64,000 nucleotides of DNA. It comes from Gnetum montanum. Taxonomy: Eukaryota; Streptophyta; Gnetopsida; Gnetales; Gnetaceae. Both the position numbers and the translations under genes were made by a program. The notes beneath the pieces were generated by a model. It ran no database searches. It worked only from the letters and a program-made list of their open reading frames with translations, and had not been told where the DNA came from. Below are positions 1 to 11,244 of this stretch, piece by piece (within the stretch, counting starts at the first letter, position 1; every line of letters starts with the position of its first letter). The stretch lies in assembly GCA_015680685.1 (NCBI GenBank), contig MNCI01033409.1, positions 19,788-83,787 of the forward strand. The letters run 5' to 3'.

Positions 1-365
1 ACAAGGGCATAATAGGTTGAAACCTGCTTTGGGGGGGACCCACTTGTGTAATTTTGTTGTAATCTTCATTAATTTTCTAGCTAGAACACAATTTTTTACC
101 CTCAGCTTAATTTTCATAAGTTTCTTTCCCATTTATTAACCCTTAAAATTTTAACGTTCCAATGTACCATTACATTCCCTTTTCTTCATAACCGCCAAAT
201 TTTTAATTGCTAAATTCACATCAATATCATTCAAAGTGCCTCTCGAATTCATGTAATTGCCCTTGCATATATTAATCTTTGTTAATGTCCTTGTTTTACA
301 CTAATAATTTCAAGAAAATCATTAAAAAATTCAGTCTTTTCATGTGTCTCACCTTAGTTGGTATG

Positions 366-440
366 AGATATTGCGTACACAATATCGCATCCTACGTGAT
401 ATCGCGTACGCGATATCGCATCCTATTTCCCTATAAATAG
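366..440 (+). promoter_or_regulatory. Internal promoter-like block with CpG palindrome and TATA box
   Basis: Repeats of the GATATCGC/GCGATATC type lie just upstream of CTATAAATAG at 431-440. Bases 398-417 (GATATCGCGTACGCGATATC) are a perfect 20-bp palindrome. The same arrangement of palindromes then TATA is seen in the U3 region of the LTRs of Elem4 and Elem8, and in front of ORF-X in Elem9. Its place about 470 bp upstream of the ORF-X start suggests an internal, LTR-like promoter. Function is inferred from motif and position only. Confidence 0.5.
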
Positions 441-897
441 GAACCCCCACCGCAACACTTAGCTTCATTTGGCCATTTACGTGGGGGGAATTTTTGAATT
501 TTTTCTCTGAGACTTGCGATTGCATGACCCTTGCTTTTTCACCTATATCTCGCGCGTTGGTACTCTGATTTTAATTCCGTTTGAACCTGCTTGAACCCGG
601 AGTGTTCAGTTTAGTCGTGGGGGAGAGACACTTGCCAAAAAGTCCCTAAATTTTTTGAAATCTGTCATCACCCAAAGGACATCAATTAGGGTAATTAATG
701 CTAACACTTAGAAAAATTGTGCCAAACATTATATAACCCTCAAGTATACCGGGAGATTAAACTAAAAATCCACCTAAGTCATAGGACCCATTATCATAAT
801 TTTTGGGCATGATCACACAATAACATAAGATATTCAATTAAAGGCATGTAGTAAGGTATAACTTGAATTTGAAAACAACCTTACTAACGTTGGCCCG

Positions 898-908
898 TGT
901 GATTGCAG
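898..908 (+). promoter_or_regulatory. Splice-acceptor-like site at ORF-X start
   Basis: TGTGATTGCAG directly precedes the ATG at 909. The same string abuts the ORF-X start of Elem9 (54911-54921), a close variant does so in Elem6 (33637-33647), and GTGTGTGCAG|ATG occurs in Elem8 and Elem10. Conservation of a pyrimidine-poor AG|ATG in five elements suggests that the ORF is read from a spliced transcript, as described for env-like genes of the barley BAGY-2 element. No donor could be assigned. Confidence 0.5.
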
Positions 909-2977
909 ATGGCCCCAAAATGTTCACAGCAGAAGAGTCCTACCCAAGGTGGAGCGAAACAACCTAGGAGAGGTAGAAGGCAAGGCCCTCCTGGACAACA
1001 TAACGAACAGGAGGTACACTCATTCAGTATCCATCAAGAAGAACCTCCTAACAGACGATCCAGGCAGGTAGAAGGAGGAGTTCCTGCTGCACCTGAACCT
1101 AGACAACAACTCACGTTGCCCCCGGAATGTGTTCAGGCTATTCATACGAAGTCCACAATTGCTTCAGTGATTGTGGAAGTTAACTTCGAATCTTTTGCAG
1201 AGTTCGCTCCTAAGGCTGTTAGGGATCACCTTAAAGGGTCTCCCTTATGGCCTGTCCTCTCTGAAAATGGTACCTGGTACTTAGGTGAAACATACCTATT
1301 CTGGCACAATAAGGAGCAAGGCACCACAGTCAACATCGGTGGTGTAACAGTAGAGTTTTTTGCACAAGCAATTTCAGAAGTGTTAAACCTTCCAAATTCA
1401 GGCCCCCATGTTGCTCGGTTATCCACCCAATCAGACCCTGATGTGCAAAAGGATTGGCTAAAGAAGGCTTATGGTAGATAAAGCTTTTGGTGAGCTGATG
1501 ACGGAAGAGCAAGTTTATTTTAAAATCGGAACCTATCACCTCTTCCCCACGAAAGGTTTGAAAAGAATATCAACGTATGCGGCAAGAGGATGTGTAGTGT
1601 TGATGGGAAAGGTTAACGCTAACCTTCCCCATCTATATTTGACGGAGATCCTAAGGCGATTCGAAGAATGGAAGTCAGGGAAAATGACACTCCCTTTTCC
1701 CTGCCTTATCAGAAAACTATGTCGGCGGTCTAGTATTCAAGGATATACAAATGACGTCCTCCGAAAAGCCCAAAATGCTTCTTATACTGAATTATTAAAG
1801 GCACTAGCTCCAAGAAAGGGCACTGGTGAAGAGCTGGGACCAGATGAAGAAGAAGAAGAATAGATGACTGGATCACCTGCAACTCAACTTGCAAGACCTA
1901 GTCAGCCTCCAGCCACAGGTCCCAGCCAACAACAAGAAGCAGAACCCAACACAGGCCAGGATCAACCACCGCCGCAAGACTATAGACCGTCGATGAGCCT
2001 TCTTAGGGCCATCGTCGAGATGGTTAGTTGGGGAAGTTGTGATGACCTAAACCTCTTCCGCATCATCGATGATGCCAACTAGCCTACGATTTCAGTAGAT
2101 CGCACATGGGGTGAGTTATCAATGCAAATAGGAGGAGGGGAAAGCAGATGGTCACAATAGATCTCTGGACACGCGACATCTTTTCAAGTGTAGTTAGAGA
2201 CTGGTGAAGGGGCCACTGTGGTGGTCATGCAACACCAGGATGTCACAAGAGCTGCTGAAGTGGTCGCTGACCACATCAAAGAGTCTTTCAATGTACCTGT
2301 TATGCCACCGACAGATCTTTCAGGAGCACAGGATGCTCAAACTATTGCCGAAACCTCAATGACTCCTGCGGAACATGAGGATGTATTGGACAGATTGCTT
2401 CAAACAGGATAAGTTTTGACATCCCTGTTTGACATCCCCCAGGATGTAACAACAATTCAATCAAACCTCATTTCCATAAAGGGGAAGCTGGTCCTATCTG
2501 AAGTAAGGGTAGAGCATGCTGAAGCTGAAGTGCAGAAATTAAAAGAGCAGCTCATAGCCTTACAAGCAGCACAGTGGGATCCTTTGTGACTTGTTCTCGT
2601 AGACTAGCTAGAAAATTTTAGAACCGAGCAACTAACAAAACTAATTGCAGAAAATAAGAAGGTGGGAGAAGAAAAGGAGACAGCCACGTGGGATGCCTCC
2701 GCAGCAAAGGTGCAAACTCATGCACATCTTAAGGCACTCAAGGCCTTACAGGATGAGAATAAGCAGTTGGTTGCAGATAACCTTCGGTTGACTTTTGTGG
2801 AGAAACAAAAGAATGTTGTCAATGAACACTTTCATCAATTGCGAGAACAGTTCATTTAGGTCAACCGAGATGTAAGCCATTTAGCCAGAGAAAATCGAAC
2901 CCTCTCAAATGAGGAGGTACGCGCTATTCGACAAAAATCAGCCATTTAAATTAGCGCATGGCAGAATGAGGCTAAAC
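909..2977 (+). pseudogene. ORF-X copy 1: env-position globular plus coiled-coil protein
   Basis: ATG at 909 was chosen because it follows the conserved acceptor. Residues 1-75 are basic and Gln/Pro-rich. A globular part follows, with GSPLWP, WYLGETY and FWHN motifs, and a second conserved block around YHLFPTKGLKRISTY. Next come an acidic tail (EEEEE), a Pro/Gln-rich linker, a block with SLLRAI, and then long heptad-like coiled coil. A 2-base deletion near 1478, judged against Elem9, shifts the frame, and several TAG/TAA stops follow (for example after 2082 and 2412). The protein is cut off at about 2977 by fusion to LTR sequence. The globular part recalls plant 'putative plant transposon protein' domains, but this is from memory and unverified. 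No enzymatic motif is visible. Confidence 0.65.
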
Positions 2978-3406
2978 AACTTGATTACGAGCATCTACGA
3001 ATGTGTACGGCTAGTCAAGGAATCAGTTACTCATCGCGATTAGTCTCTCACCCTTAAACTCCTAGAAGTGGAATGAGTACAACTCGATTATGAGCATTTA
3101 AGTGTGACTACTTGGTAGCCCAGTGGCGTATCTAGGATCTACGCTTGGTAACCCAGTGGCGTATTTGGGATCTACGCTTGGTAATCCCAGTGGCGTACCT
3201 CGAAGCTACACTTGGTAGTCCCAGTGGTAGTTGTGCATGAAGTCCAAGATGTGTATGGTTGATCAAGGAATCGGTTGCTCATCGCACTTAGGCTAGATTA
3301 GATTTCTTTACCTTTTCCTCCTAGCTTAGATTAGTTAATATTATTTTTCACTGCCTTCAGGAGTAGCGTAGATTAGGAAACACATCATACACCTCATCTA
3401 GACTAA
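2975..3406 (+). repeat. Elem1 3' LTR fragment
   Basis: Bases from TTGATTACGAGCAT onward match the middle of the Elem9 LTR (58195-58470) and of the Elem8 LTR on the other strand. The fragment lacks both LTR ends: its left edge is fused to ORF-X and its right edge stops at the N at 3407. It contains two successive GAGCAT...TGTGTA...CTCATCGC blocks, like the duplicated Elem8 LTR and unlike the single block of Elem9. Confidence 0.75.
3111..3232 (+). repeat. 33-bp tandem repeat inside LTR
   Basis: Units begin CTTGGTA at 3111, 3144, 3177 and 3211 (spacing 33, 33 and 34). Each contains a CCCAGTGGCGTA core and most end GGATCTACG. The Elem9 LTR has only about one and a half such units (58245-58300), so the array expanded in this copy. 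Confidence 0.85.
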
Positions 3407-3840
3407 NGAAGAAGGACCCATAGCTCTTTCTGGTGTTTAGTGTAGGCTATAATAGCTTTAATTGGTGCTATTAGAAGGGCCTCTTATTATTCACAAAACA
3501 ACTTTAACTAGTTTTTATTAGGTTATACTAGATGAATGTAAGTTATAAATAAATTAAATTAGTTATTTAGGCTCATGAGTGGTTCTTTAGGTGAACAATA
3601 AGGTTTTAAAAGCCCAAAAAATACATATGAACTTGGGACTAGAACAACATATAGAGAAGTTGAAATTGTAATTAGGAATTCAAGTTCTAGAATTAAAACA
3701 TGACATACTAGGACATCACTACTACTTAAGGACCTGTCTTTCAAAAGGAAAGTTAAATTACAAATAGGATCACCCAATAGAGCATAGAATTTGTAAATAA
3801 TGGTGAAATTACTTCCTATTAATCCATTCTAACTACCAAT

Positions 3841-5001
3841 ACATTTGATGTTTAATTCTTATCATGATATTCCTAAAGTAGCCTACAAGTACTTGCTAGA
3901 GCTATACATTTTTGGTAAAGGTTATTTGGTAGAAGAGTATTTACACTTGTTTGAACTAGCCCTAGTTCATGCGAATATACAATATTTAGATCAAGCATGT
4001 AGGTTGTTTGTAGATAACCTTAGGACATGGTTGAGATTTGGTACTTGAACTTGCATAATAATAGTTTTATTAGTTAGGATGATATGAAAATCTTATTTAT
4101 AGCACAGTTTGGTAATCAAATCGAGCAACATCAATTATACAGTGGCCTAGTTTAAATGAAGTAGGGAAGCAAAGAATTAGTAAGAGAGTTTAATATTATG
4201 TTTTAGAGCGTTTGTGATTTATTTCAAAACCAATTTTGTAGAAGCAATGAAGTTTTAAGAAATACCTATCTAAATGCTATAGATCCTAGAATCTCAATAT
4301 GGTTATGAAGGATCCCAAATATCAATACTATAGCATACCTTTATAGTGAAGCTATAGAGTTAGAAAGACAATTGAATTTAATCCCTAAAAATATCCATCC
4401 TTCTATAAAGGAACCTTAAGAAGGAATATTCCCATTCCAAAGTTTATTCAACTTAAAATATTACCTTTAATCATTGGTTCTATAGAATTTTAAAATGAAG
4501 AATTTGATAAACTTCTAAAAGAGATGTCAAAAAAAATTATCAAGTTAGAAAAGGCTATGTTAAGATTAAAGATTAAGGAGAACAGAAAATTAAAAAAGTC
4601 ATATATTTAAGAAGACTTTGAAGAAACTGAATCAAGTTAAGCTTTAGCTAATTCCAACCTAATAGAATTTGAAGAGAAGTTTAAAGAGTTTACATACCTA
4701 GGAGTACATTACATAGAAAGGTCATCTAGCAATAAGACATCTAAGAATTTGGAGTTGGGATACTCTTTTAGTGATGAGTTCAATAATAATGAGAAGCCTA
4801 GATATGAACTTAAGAGTAAAAAAGAGAAACTTACCACATATAGGCCATCAAATACAGTACATAAACCTACTAGAAAATGTAAGATTTTCAAAGATAGGAA
4901 AAACTCAAAGGAGAGATCTAAACCTAATGAAGAAGATCATCAAGATCCTCTCCCTAGAATATTTAGAAAGATAGGGTTTATGGTAAAGGAAAATATGACA
5001 T
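3841..5001 (+). pseudogene. Elem2 gag
   Basis: Reading through stops, 4030-4440 gives the typical retrotransposon capsid pattern: a W-Y-L start, a stretch with FIAQFG, then LVREFN and a region ending YLYSEAIELERQ. This matches the Retrotrans_gag type of fold used to package element RNA. A charged, Lys/Glu-rich segment (4480-5000), open for 84 codons at 4749-5001, follows; I see no CCHC zinc knuckle in it. Stops sit mostly at Gln or Trp positions. The protein is dead. Confidence 0.6.
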
Positions 5002-5159
5002 AATAGAAGATTTAAAAAGAATTAAGTCTAATCTTAGTCTGTATTAGCTACTTCAAATGGAAGGATGCTTCAAAAGAATTTTACAGAAAATTAAGAATAA
5101 GAAGAAAGTGACTAACATTGTCATGAATTATCTTCATAATGATAAATCTACCAATAAAA

Positions 5160-5490
5160 CATAGGTTGTGGCTAATAGAGATGCTTCTCCTTTCTTATTA
5201 ACTCTCAAGCTAAAAGGAAGGTATCTGCATAATTATTTCATTTATTTAGGAGCTACTTCAACATTACTTTTGGTGATGATATGTGATCAGTTGGGCTTAT
5301 AACTTGAATAATTAAATAAGAAAATTATCTAGGTTGACAAAAGCAAAGTCAGAATAGTAGGTTAATTATCAAACATACTACTTCAACTAGATTTAGAGTG
5401 GAGTGTCAAGACTAGGGTCACTATTCAAGTAGCTGATATTCTCGATTCTTATAGCTTGTTATTAAGCAGAAGTTGGAGCTAAAATTTTTC
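5160..5490 (+). pseudogene. Elem2 aspartic protease
   Basis: The reading has the layout of gypsy retropepsin: SPFLLTLKLKGRY, then a flap-side DQLGL block, a VTIQVADI strand and a YSLLLSRSW end. The catalytic D-[ST]-G-A site reads YLGA, so the active Asp is replaced. The normal role would be to cut the gag-pol polyprotein. Internal TAG/TAA codons confirm that it is a pseudogene. Confidence 0.6.
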
Positions 5491-5689
5491 TAGATATATC
5501 TACAGATTCTTCACATATGAGGTTGCCATGGAAAGATAAACTAAATCAGATTTATGTGTATAGTGAGCTTTTAATGATAAAGAATGTGACTTTAGATGGA
5601 AAAAAGAAAAGAGTTGAATCAAGAGAAGTTGAATTAGAATTCATCTTAATTTGGGAGATACAAGTTATGCATTTTGATGACCAAAAAGA

Positions 5690-6130
5690 ATAATTCTAGT
5701 AGCTATATTTTGATAGGGCTTGTAATTCAAGAGGATCAGGAATTAGTATTGTTATAATTAGCCAAAAAATTTAATTAGATCTAAAAGCTATATGATTGGA
5801 ATTTCCTTGTACTAATAATAGAGCTGAATGTGAGACATTATGTATAGGCTTGAGAATGGAACATGAAAAAGGAATTACCAAATTAGTGATTAAAGTAGAC
5901 TCAAAACTCATATGTGATCAAGTTTAAGGGAAGTGTAGTGTGAAGAGTTCATTTCTTAAGAATTACAGGAAAATAGTAGTAAGGTAAATTAAAAAATTGA
6001 TGGAATATAAAATCAAAAACATTCCAAGGGAAAAGAACTAGAAGGTTGACGAGCTTGCAATAGGAGCTTCAACTCAAGACTTATCAAGCATAGCTAAAAG
6101 TAATAAAATAGCAATCAAGTCAGAATGAGA
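5690..6130 (+). pseudogene. Elem2 additional RNase H (aRH) located before RT
   Basis: An RNase H fold is readable in one frame: YFDRACNSRGSGI, FPCTNNRAECETL, LVIKVDSKLI and KVDELA, which supply the four catalytic acids D, E, D and D. This is the archaeal-like type found as a second RNase H in plant Tat-lineage elements, where it usually lies between RT-RH and integrase. Here it lies about 0.3 kb upstream of RT. Four to six stops interrupt it, so no active enzyme is made. Confidence 0.65.
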
Positions 6131-6429
6131 GCCAACAATCCTAGACAATGAGGAATGCTTCCAAGTATTTAAAGATTATTAGTAAATAATTTGATTCCTC
6201 AATAGCATAGGAGAATTCAAAGGAAAAATTCATGAAAGTGTTGATTTAAAATTCAAAGAAAGAAGGATGCCTCAAGGGATATTACAATTGGAAGACTTCA
6301 AATAGAAATCGATGAAAGGATTAGATGTCAAAGATTCTTGAGATCAAGCTTATGAGGCAATTAATTTAGGATGTTAAGATGTTTAAACATTTTTCAATAT
6401 TGGGAAAAGGCTTCAATCAAACATTAAAT

Positions 6430-7790
6430 GGAAATTGATGCAAGTCCTTAAATAAGATTTAGATAGTTTCACTTGGTCATATGATCATTTAAGAACCTTT
6501 GATCCTAATATTATGACTCATAAAATTTGTATGAAAAAGAACTATAAGATAGACAAAAAGAAGCTTAGAAAGTTTAATCCAATTTTTGAGCCAGCAATGG
6601 AAGTTGAAATTAAGAAATTATTAGGAGATGACATAATATATCCAATAAAATATTTATCCTCTATAGCTAATTTAGTGCCAATTAGGAAAAAAAATAGAGA
6701 TATAAGGCGATGTATTGATTTTAGAATCTAAATGAAGCTTCAATCAAGGATTGATATCTTCTTCCAAAAATTGATGAAATGTAGATAAAGATATCAAGAT
6801 GTTAGTTATACTCATTTTTAGATGGATTTCGAAGCTATAATCAAATTATAGTAGATAAATATGAAAAATTCAAAATCACGTTTATCACTAAATGGGGAAC
6901 ATTTACATACAAGAGAATTCCCTTTGGCTTATCAAATGTAGGGGCTACTTTTTGATGAGCTATGGATGTTACTTTTAGAGGACTTCTTGGAAAGTTTGTT
7001 GCTATTTATCTAGATGATATTATGATGTATTCAAAATATGAGCTTAATCATATCTCCTATTTATAGCAAATATTTAATAGATGTTAGAAATTTGGTATTT
7101 CCTTGAATCCTAAAAAGTGTATCTTTGGGGTAAAATTAGGTAGCTTACTTGGGCATATAAATGGTTAGAAAGGGATTGCTATTAACCAAGCTAGAATTAA
7201 AGCCATTTAAGGTATAGAAAACCTTACAAATAAAAAGGAATTAAGTACTTTTTCAAGAAATTTATTCTCGAATTCACCAACATAACAAAATTACTTTCAC
7301 ATATGTTGGAAAAGGATTTTGAAGTAAGAAAGAGTAAGGATTCACTTGAAGCTTTAAATAAAATTAAAGAAGCCATTTTAGAAGCTCCATATTTGGTAAA
7401 GTGAAAATTGAAGGAATATTTTTGACTATATGCTTTCTCTTCAAAAGACTCATTAGCTATAGTACTAATATAGAAAAACTTAATAGAAGAGAAGCTAATT
7501 GAATTTTTTGGTTACTAACCAAAAGATGTTGAAAGAAATTACTTAGAATTGGAAAAACAAGCATTTGTTGTGATAAAAGCCTTGGGACATTTCAAGTACT
7601 TCTTGCAAAATGCTCTAGTTCATATTATGATCATAAAACTAGCTATAAGACAATTCCTATCTCAAAATGAAATTGGATTAAAAAGAGGTAACTAGATAAT
7701 CAAGCTTTAACAATTTAGTTTCACTTTAGAAACCTAAAAAATAGTAGGGAATATGGGATTAGCTAGGATTATGGTAAAAGGATAAGAGTA
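6430..7790 (+). pseudogene. Elem2 reverse transcriptase and RNase H
   Basis: RT begins near the FTWSYDHLRTF block. It continues with LGDDIIYP, ANLVPIRKKN and CIDFR, and reaches the catalytic YLDD at 7007-7018, followed by FGISLNPKKC and LGHI. A connection and RNase H remnant follows, with ERNYLELEKQAFVVIKALGHF (7530-7600). The YxDD box is intact, but stops occur about every 20-40 codons. It would have copied element RNA into DNA. Confidence 0.7.
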
Positions 7791-7839
7791 AGAGACACTA
7801 GCTTTCTCTGAAAATACCAATTGGTATGATGATATAGTA

Positions 7840-9010
7840 AAATTCCTTATTAGCTAAAAGATTCCCAAGAATCTATTCATGAGCAAAGAAAGGGCTTTTA
7901 TCATCAAAACTAAAAAATACATCTATACTTAGAGAAATTTGTATAGAAAGGATTTTAGAGGTATTTTACTAAAATGCACATCAAATCAAAAAATTAAAGG
8001 CATATTGAAACAAATCCACAATCATGAGGACCTCTACTATGAATCTCTTTGGGTCATGATGCACCATATATTGAGATATGATGTTTATTTTCCCATGATG
8101 TATAAAGATGTGAGAAATAAAATTCTAGCTTGCCATAAGTATCAGATTCATGGGCTAAAGTTGAGAAAGGCTAATTCTCCACTAAAACTAGTAATAGTAT
8201 ATAGGCCTTTTCAGAGATCGAGATCAGATTTTATAGGGGCTATTACTCCATCTAAAGCAAGATAAATTCATCTTGATAACTACTAATTATTTCTTCAAAT
8301 GGCTAGAAGTGAAAGCATTAAGAAGAGATACAACCTATGTTGTGATTAAGTTTCTTGAATAGTACATCATAAATCATTTCAGGATGCTAGAATTGTTGGT
8401 TATTGATAATGGTACAATTTTCCAATCAACTAAGTTTGTAAGGTGGGCCTTAGAAAAATCAACCTTGCTCTATTCATCTTCAAACTAATATTTGCAAGGA
8501 AATGATATAATAATGTGGGAAATTGGCATGAGTTGTTGCAAGGAGGTTTATGGATTGATAGGATTAGAATAAAGAAATTTATAGGGGCTACATTATTTAG
8601 ATTAGTTTACAAGTTCAATGTTTAAATAAATAAGTTGGTCATATATTTAGTAATTGGGTTTATGAAAAATTAAGCCCACAATTAGATAAATCATGTACTA
8701 TGATGACTCTATTATTAAAAGGGAAGATAAGATTGATGATGCCCAAGATAAGCTCTTGCATAATGTAGTGTTACTGAAAAGATGGTTTGATCACTAAGCA
8801 GGATAGAAGGCATTTAGAGAAGACAATTTAGTGTTGTTATGAAGGATTAAAGGGAAAGATAAAGCTAATAAATTTTCAGCTAAGTGGATTAGGTCATTAA
8901 TGATTAACCAATAAGTGGCTGAAAAAATGTTTTTACTTGCTTTATTAGATGGATAGGTGTTGAAGTATCCATTCAATACCCTTCATTTGAAGCATTATTT
9001 TGGGTAACTT
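7840..9010 (+). pseudogene. Elem2 integrase
   Basis: An open stretch at 7939-8265 covers the H2C2 zinc-binding region (HNHEDLYY; CHKYQIHG has lost one Cys) and the first catalytic Asp in SDFIG near 8230. The second Asp is in VIDNGTIF near 8400. The third acid cannot be placed with confidence in the degraded QGN block. The reading ends with YPFNTLHLKHYFG, the usual integrase C-terminal tail. No chromodomain was seen. Integrase would insert the DNA copy; this copy is broken. Confidence 0.65.
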
Positions 9011-9128
9011 CCCACTTAGATCCACTCAAGAATGGCTGAAAAATATGTAAATATATAATTAGTGTGTTTTAAAAAATTAGGACTATATAGGGAACATAAA
9101 GCTGAGCTATAAAATCCATATGTGTATC

Positions 9129-9695
9129 ATGGCTAGAAAATCAAGGCCCATTGTGAGAAGAAGATTATTCACAAGTCCAAGGAGAGTTAGTATGAGAGCT
9201 AGATCCTTTATCCCTTATCTATCTAGATGTTATCTAAAGCATGTACAAAGGGCTTTCTATAGAGCTATCTCATATGGAGTAGCTTACAATAGTTCATGCA
9301 TGTCATGGCTCTCAGATGATTTCTCCATCCTCATGAGTGGAACATCAATCCACATTCTTGACTAGGATAAATTTCTAGAGTGCTTTGACCTTTTACTGAG
9401 AGGAAATTATTCTGAAAAAAGTCCAAATCCTACCTTCAATTATGAGGATGTATTAGTAAATTAGCTTGAAAATGAAACTAAAGAAAAACTCAAAGATTTA
9501 GAAAAAGAACCAAAAGAAAAAGAGGATCCAAAAGAAGATATTAGTTATATAAAACCTAAGAAAAACCAAGATTCGAACAAAGTAGTACAAGCTGTGATAC
9601 CCACTCATGTGACTACTAAAATAGAGTATGATGAAATCTCTAAGCATAAAGTTTTTAGGAAAGCAATGATTATTGTACAATGTCACCCAGCTCTC
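9129..9695 (+). pseudogene. Elem2 additional ORF after integrase
   Basis: A single frame runs from ATG 9129 to about 9695, interrupted only by TAG codons at about 9363 and 9462. The first 60 residues are Arg/Ser-rich (RRRLFTSPRRVSMRARSF), followed by SWLSDDFSILMSGTS, then a Lys/Glu-rich acidic tail with repeated KE pairs. I do not recognise the protein. Its place downstream of integrase is where plant gypsy elements carry env-like or other extra genes. Confidence 0.45.
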
Positions 9696-9720
9696 TAGCT
9701 TAGCTTTAGTGTGTTTTGTT

Positions 9721-10483
9721 TGTAAATTTTAGGACTAGGGTTTTTTCATCCTTGTTGGCCTTAACCTACAAGGATTTTTGCCTGCACAAAAATATTTTGA
9801 TTTGCATTCAATTCTTTATGAATGTACATAAACATCACATTAAGGAAGTTTGTTGTGTGGGGAAAATTTTTGGTGCAACAATTAATCATTGACATGGAAC
9901 AACTTTAACCATATAATTACAAGCTCAATTCTTCTCATGCTACCATTAAAGTGAAGAATTTCTAAGTAGTGCTACAAACAAACTGGAAGCTATCAAAGAT
10001 TCATTAAGATGAACCCCTAGTAAAAATTTTGAAAAACGTTTTAATGGGAGCATAGTGCATTTTAACATATGTAGAACAAGAGTTTTAAAGCAAAGAAAAT
10101 CTTTCTAAGGATTTTTGATCAGTTATTAGATAAATATTTTGAGCTAAATAAGGCATTATGAAAATTAGTTAATTAAACAGAAAAAATAAAGCTTATACCA
10201 GTTAAGACTCAAATTCATTTTTCATTAACTAGTAGTAAGTTGAGCTCATCCAAAATGAAATTGCAAAGGTTAAGAATTAGTTTCATGGTAGCAGGCATTA
10301 CAACAAACAGTTAAGTAATGAAAAAAAATTCTCTTTTCAAAGAAAATGAGCTCAATTAGAAAAAGGGATTTTTTTTACCATGTTAGCTGGTTTAAGTGGA
10401 AAATTTATTTCAATGATGAATGAAACAAAGTGTATTTTATACTTATATCTATAGATCTTAAGTGGCTATAAGAAGAGGAGCCT
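9721..10483. other. Unassigned AT-rich spacer
   Basis: No coding segment. The stretch ACTAGGGTTTTTTCATCC...ACCTACAAGGATTTTTGCC (9732-9790) has the look of a plant Copia LTR 3' part, but no partner or PBS was found. The rest may be the 3' region of Elem2. Confidence 0.3.
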
Positions 10484-11229
10484 TGATGTGGACATCAAAT
10501 AGACCAAGGTAACATCTCTCAATTTATGAAATCTTTCCTTGAAGTTTTGGCAAGTTTGGTAGTCTTTTTAGGCTATTTTGATGACTTTAGGATGTTTCGA
10601 GGGCCATGGGGACTTGTTTGGAGTGTTCAAAGGTTCCAAGAATTGAAAGAAGAATCTTTGTATTTTGGCCTTATAAAGGAGATGCATCATTTGTAAAGGA
10701 GACATCCCATCTACAAGATTTCACTACCAAGACATGTACTACAAGATGTCTTCTTCAAGATATCTACTTTGATGACCTCTACACTTGGGAGAGACATCTC
10801 CTGTTTCTCGAAGACATATTCCATGGATTTTAACTAACATTAAATTGAATGATAAATTGAAGGGGCGATGAAGAGACATGGGGAAAAGGTATAAATAGAT
10901 CTCTTGGGCCTTCAATTTGATGAAGAGATTCTGAAGAGAGTTTGAAGAGAGAGTCTAGGAACAGAGAGGTGAGTGAGAGAAGAGTAGAGAAAAATAGAGT
11001 CTTGGCAATGTGCCTTGATGATCATCCTTGTGTGTGTGTTATTACTTTGATTGAGTGTGTGAGAATTAGATTGAATCTCTTATTTGTTATTGGGAATTAT
11101 GCTTCCTCTCATATGTAAATTCTCAATTTAAGTAAGAATAAAGCTTACATTTTTCTTTTCTTGTTTAAATTGTTGTTGTTGTGACATTGAGAGAGCTTGG
11201 ATTATGGAATCCATGGGAGCTCCTCATCA
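10484..11229 (+). repeat. Elem3 5' LTR
   Basis: A 746-bp LTR bounded by TGATG and CATCA. It contains a TATA box (GGTATAAATAG near 10890) and an AATAAA-type signal (AAGAATAAAG near 11130), in the right order for U3, R and U5. It is followed 3 bp later by a PBS, which marks it as a 5' LTR. No matching 3' LTR lies in the window. Confidence 0.7.
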
Positions 11230-11232
11230 GAT

Positions 11233-11244
11233 TAGTATCAGAGC
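11233..11244 (+). promoter_or_regulatory. Elem3 primer-binding site, tRNA-iMet type
   Basis: TAGTATCAGAGC differs at one base from TGGTATCAGAGC, the complement of the plant initiator tRNA-Met 3' end, and lies three bases after the LTR end. Confidence 0.7.

Larger units (their letters stand above)
1..3406 (+). mobile_element. Elem1: 3' part of Athila-like element with ORF-X
   Basis: The 3' portion of a Ty3/gypsy element that enters from outside the window. Bases 1-908 match, base for base in long stretches, the leader of Elem9 (about 54026-54921). They are followed by the same env-position ORF and then by a piece of the same LTR family. No PBS, gag or pol is present here. At about 2977 the ORF passes directly into LTR sequence, so the end of the ORF, the polypurine tract and the start of the 3' LTR have been lost by deletion. 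The right edge coincides with a single N at 3407, which may be an assembly join rather than a biological boundary. Confidence 0.8.
3408..9720 (+). mobile_element. Elem2: decayed Ty3/gypsy element, aRH upstream of RT
   Basis: Read on the plus strand in shifting frames this stretch gives, in order: gag, aspartic protease, an RNase H-like domain, reverse transcriptase, a second RNase H, integrase and a further ORF. I found no LTR, PBS or polypurine tract belonging to it. Its left edge is the N at 3407 and its right edge is unclear. Decay is heavy, with dozens of stops, mainly TAG/TAA at expected Gln codons, but domain order and spacing are intact. It differs in family from the tRNA-Asp elements around it. 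Bases 3408-3840 show no recognisable domain and are probably leader or gag N-terminus. Confidence 0.75.
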
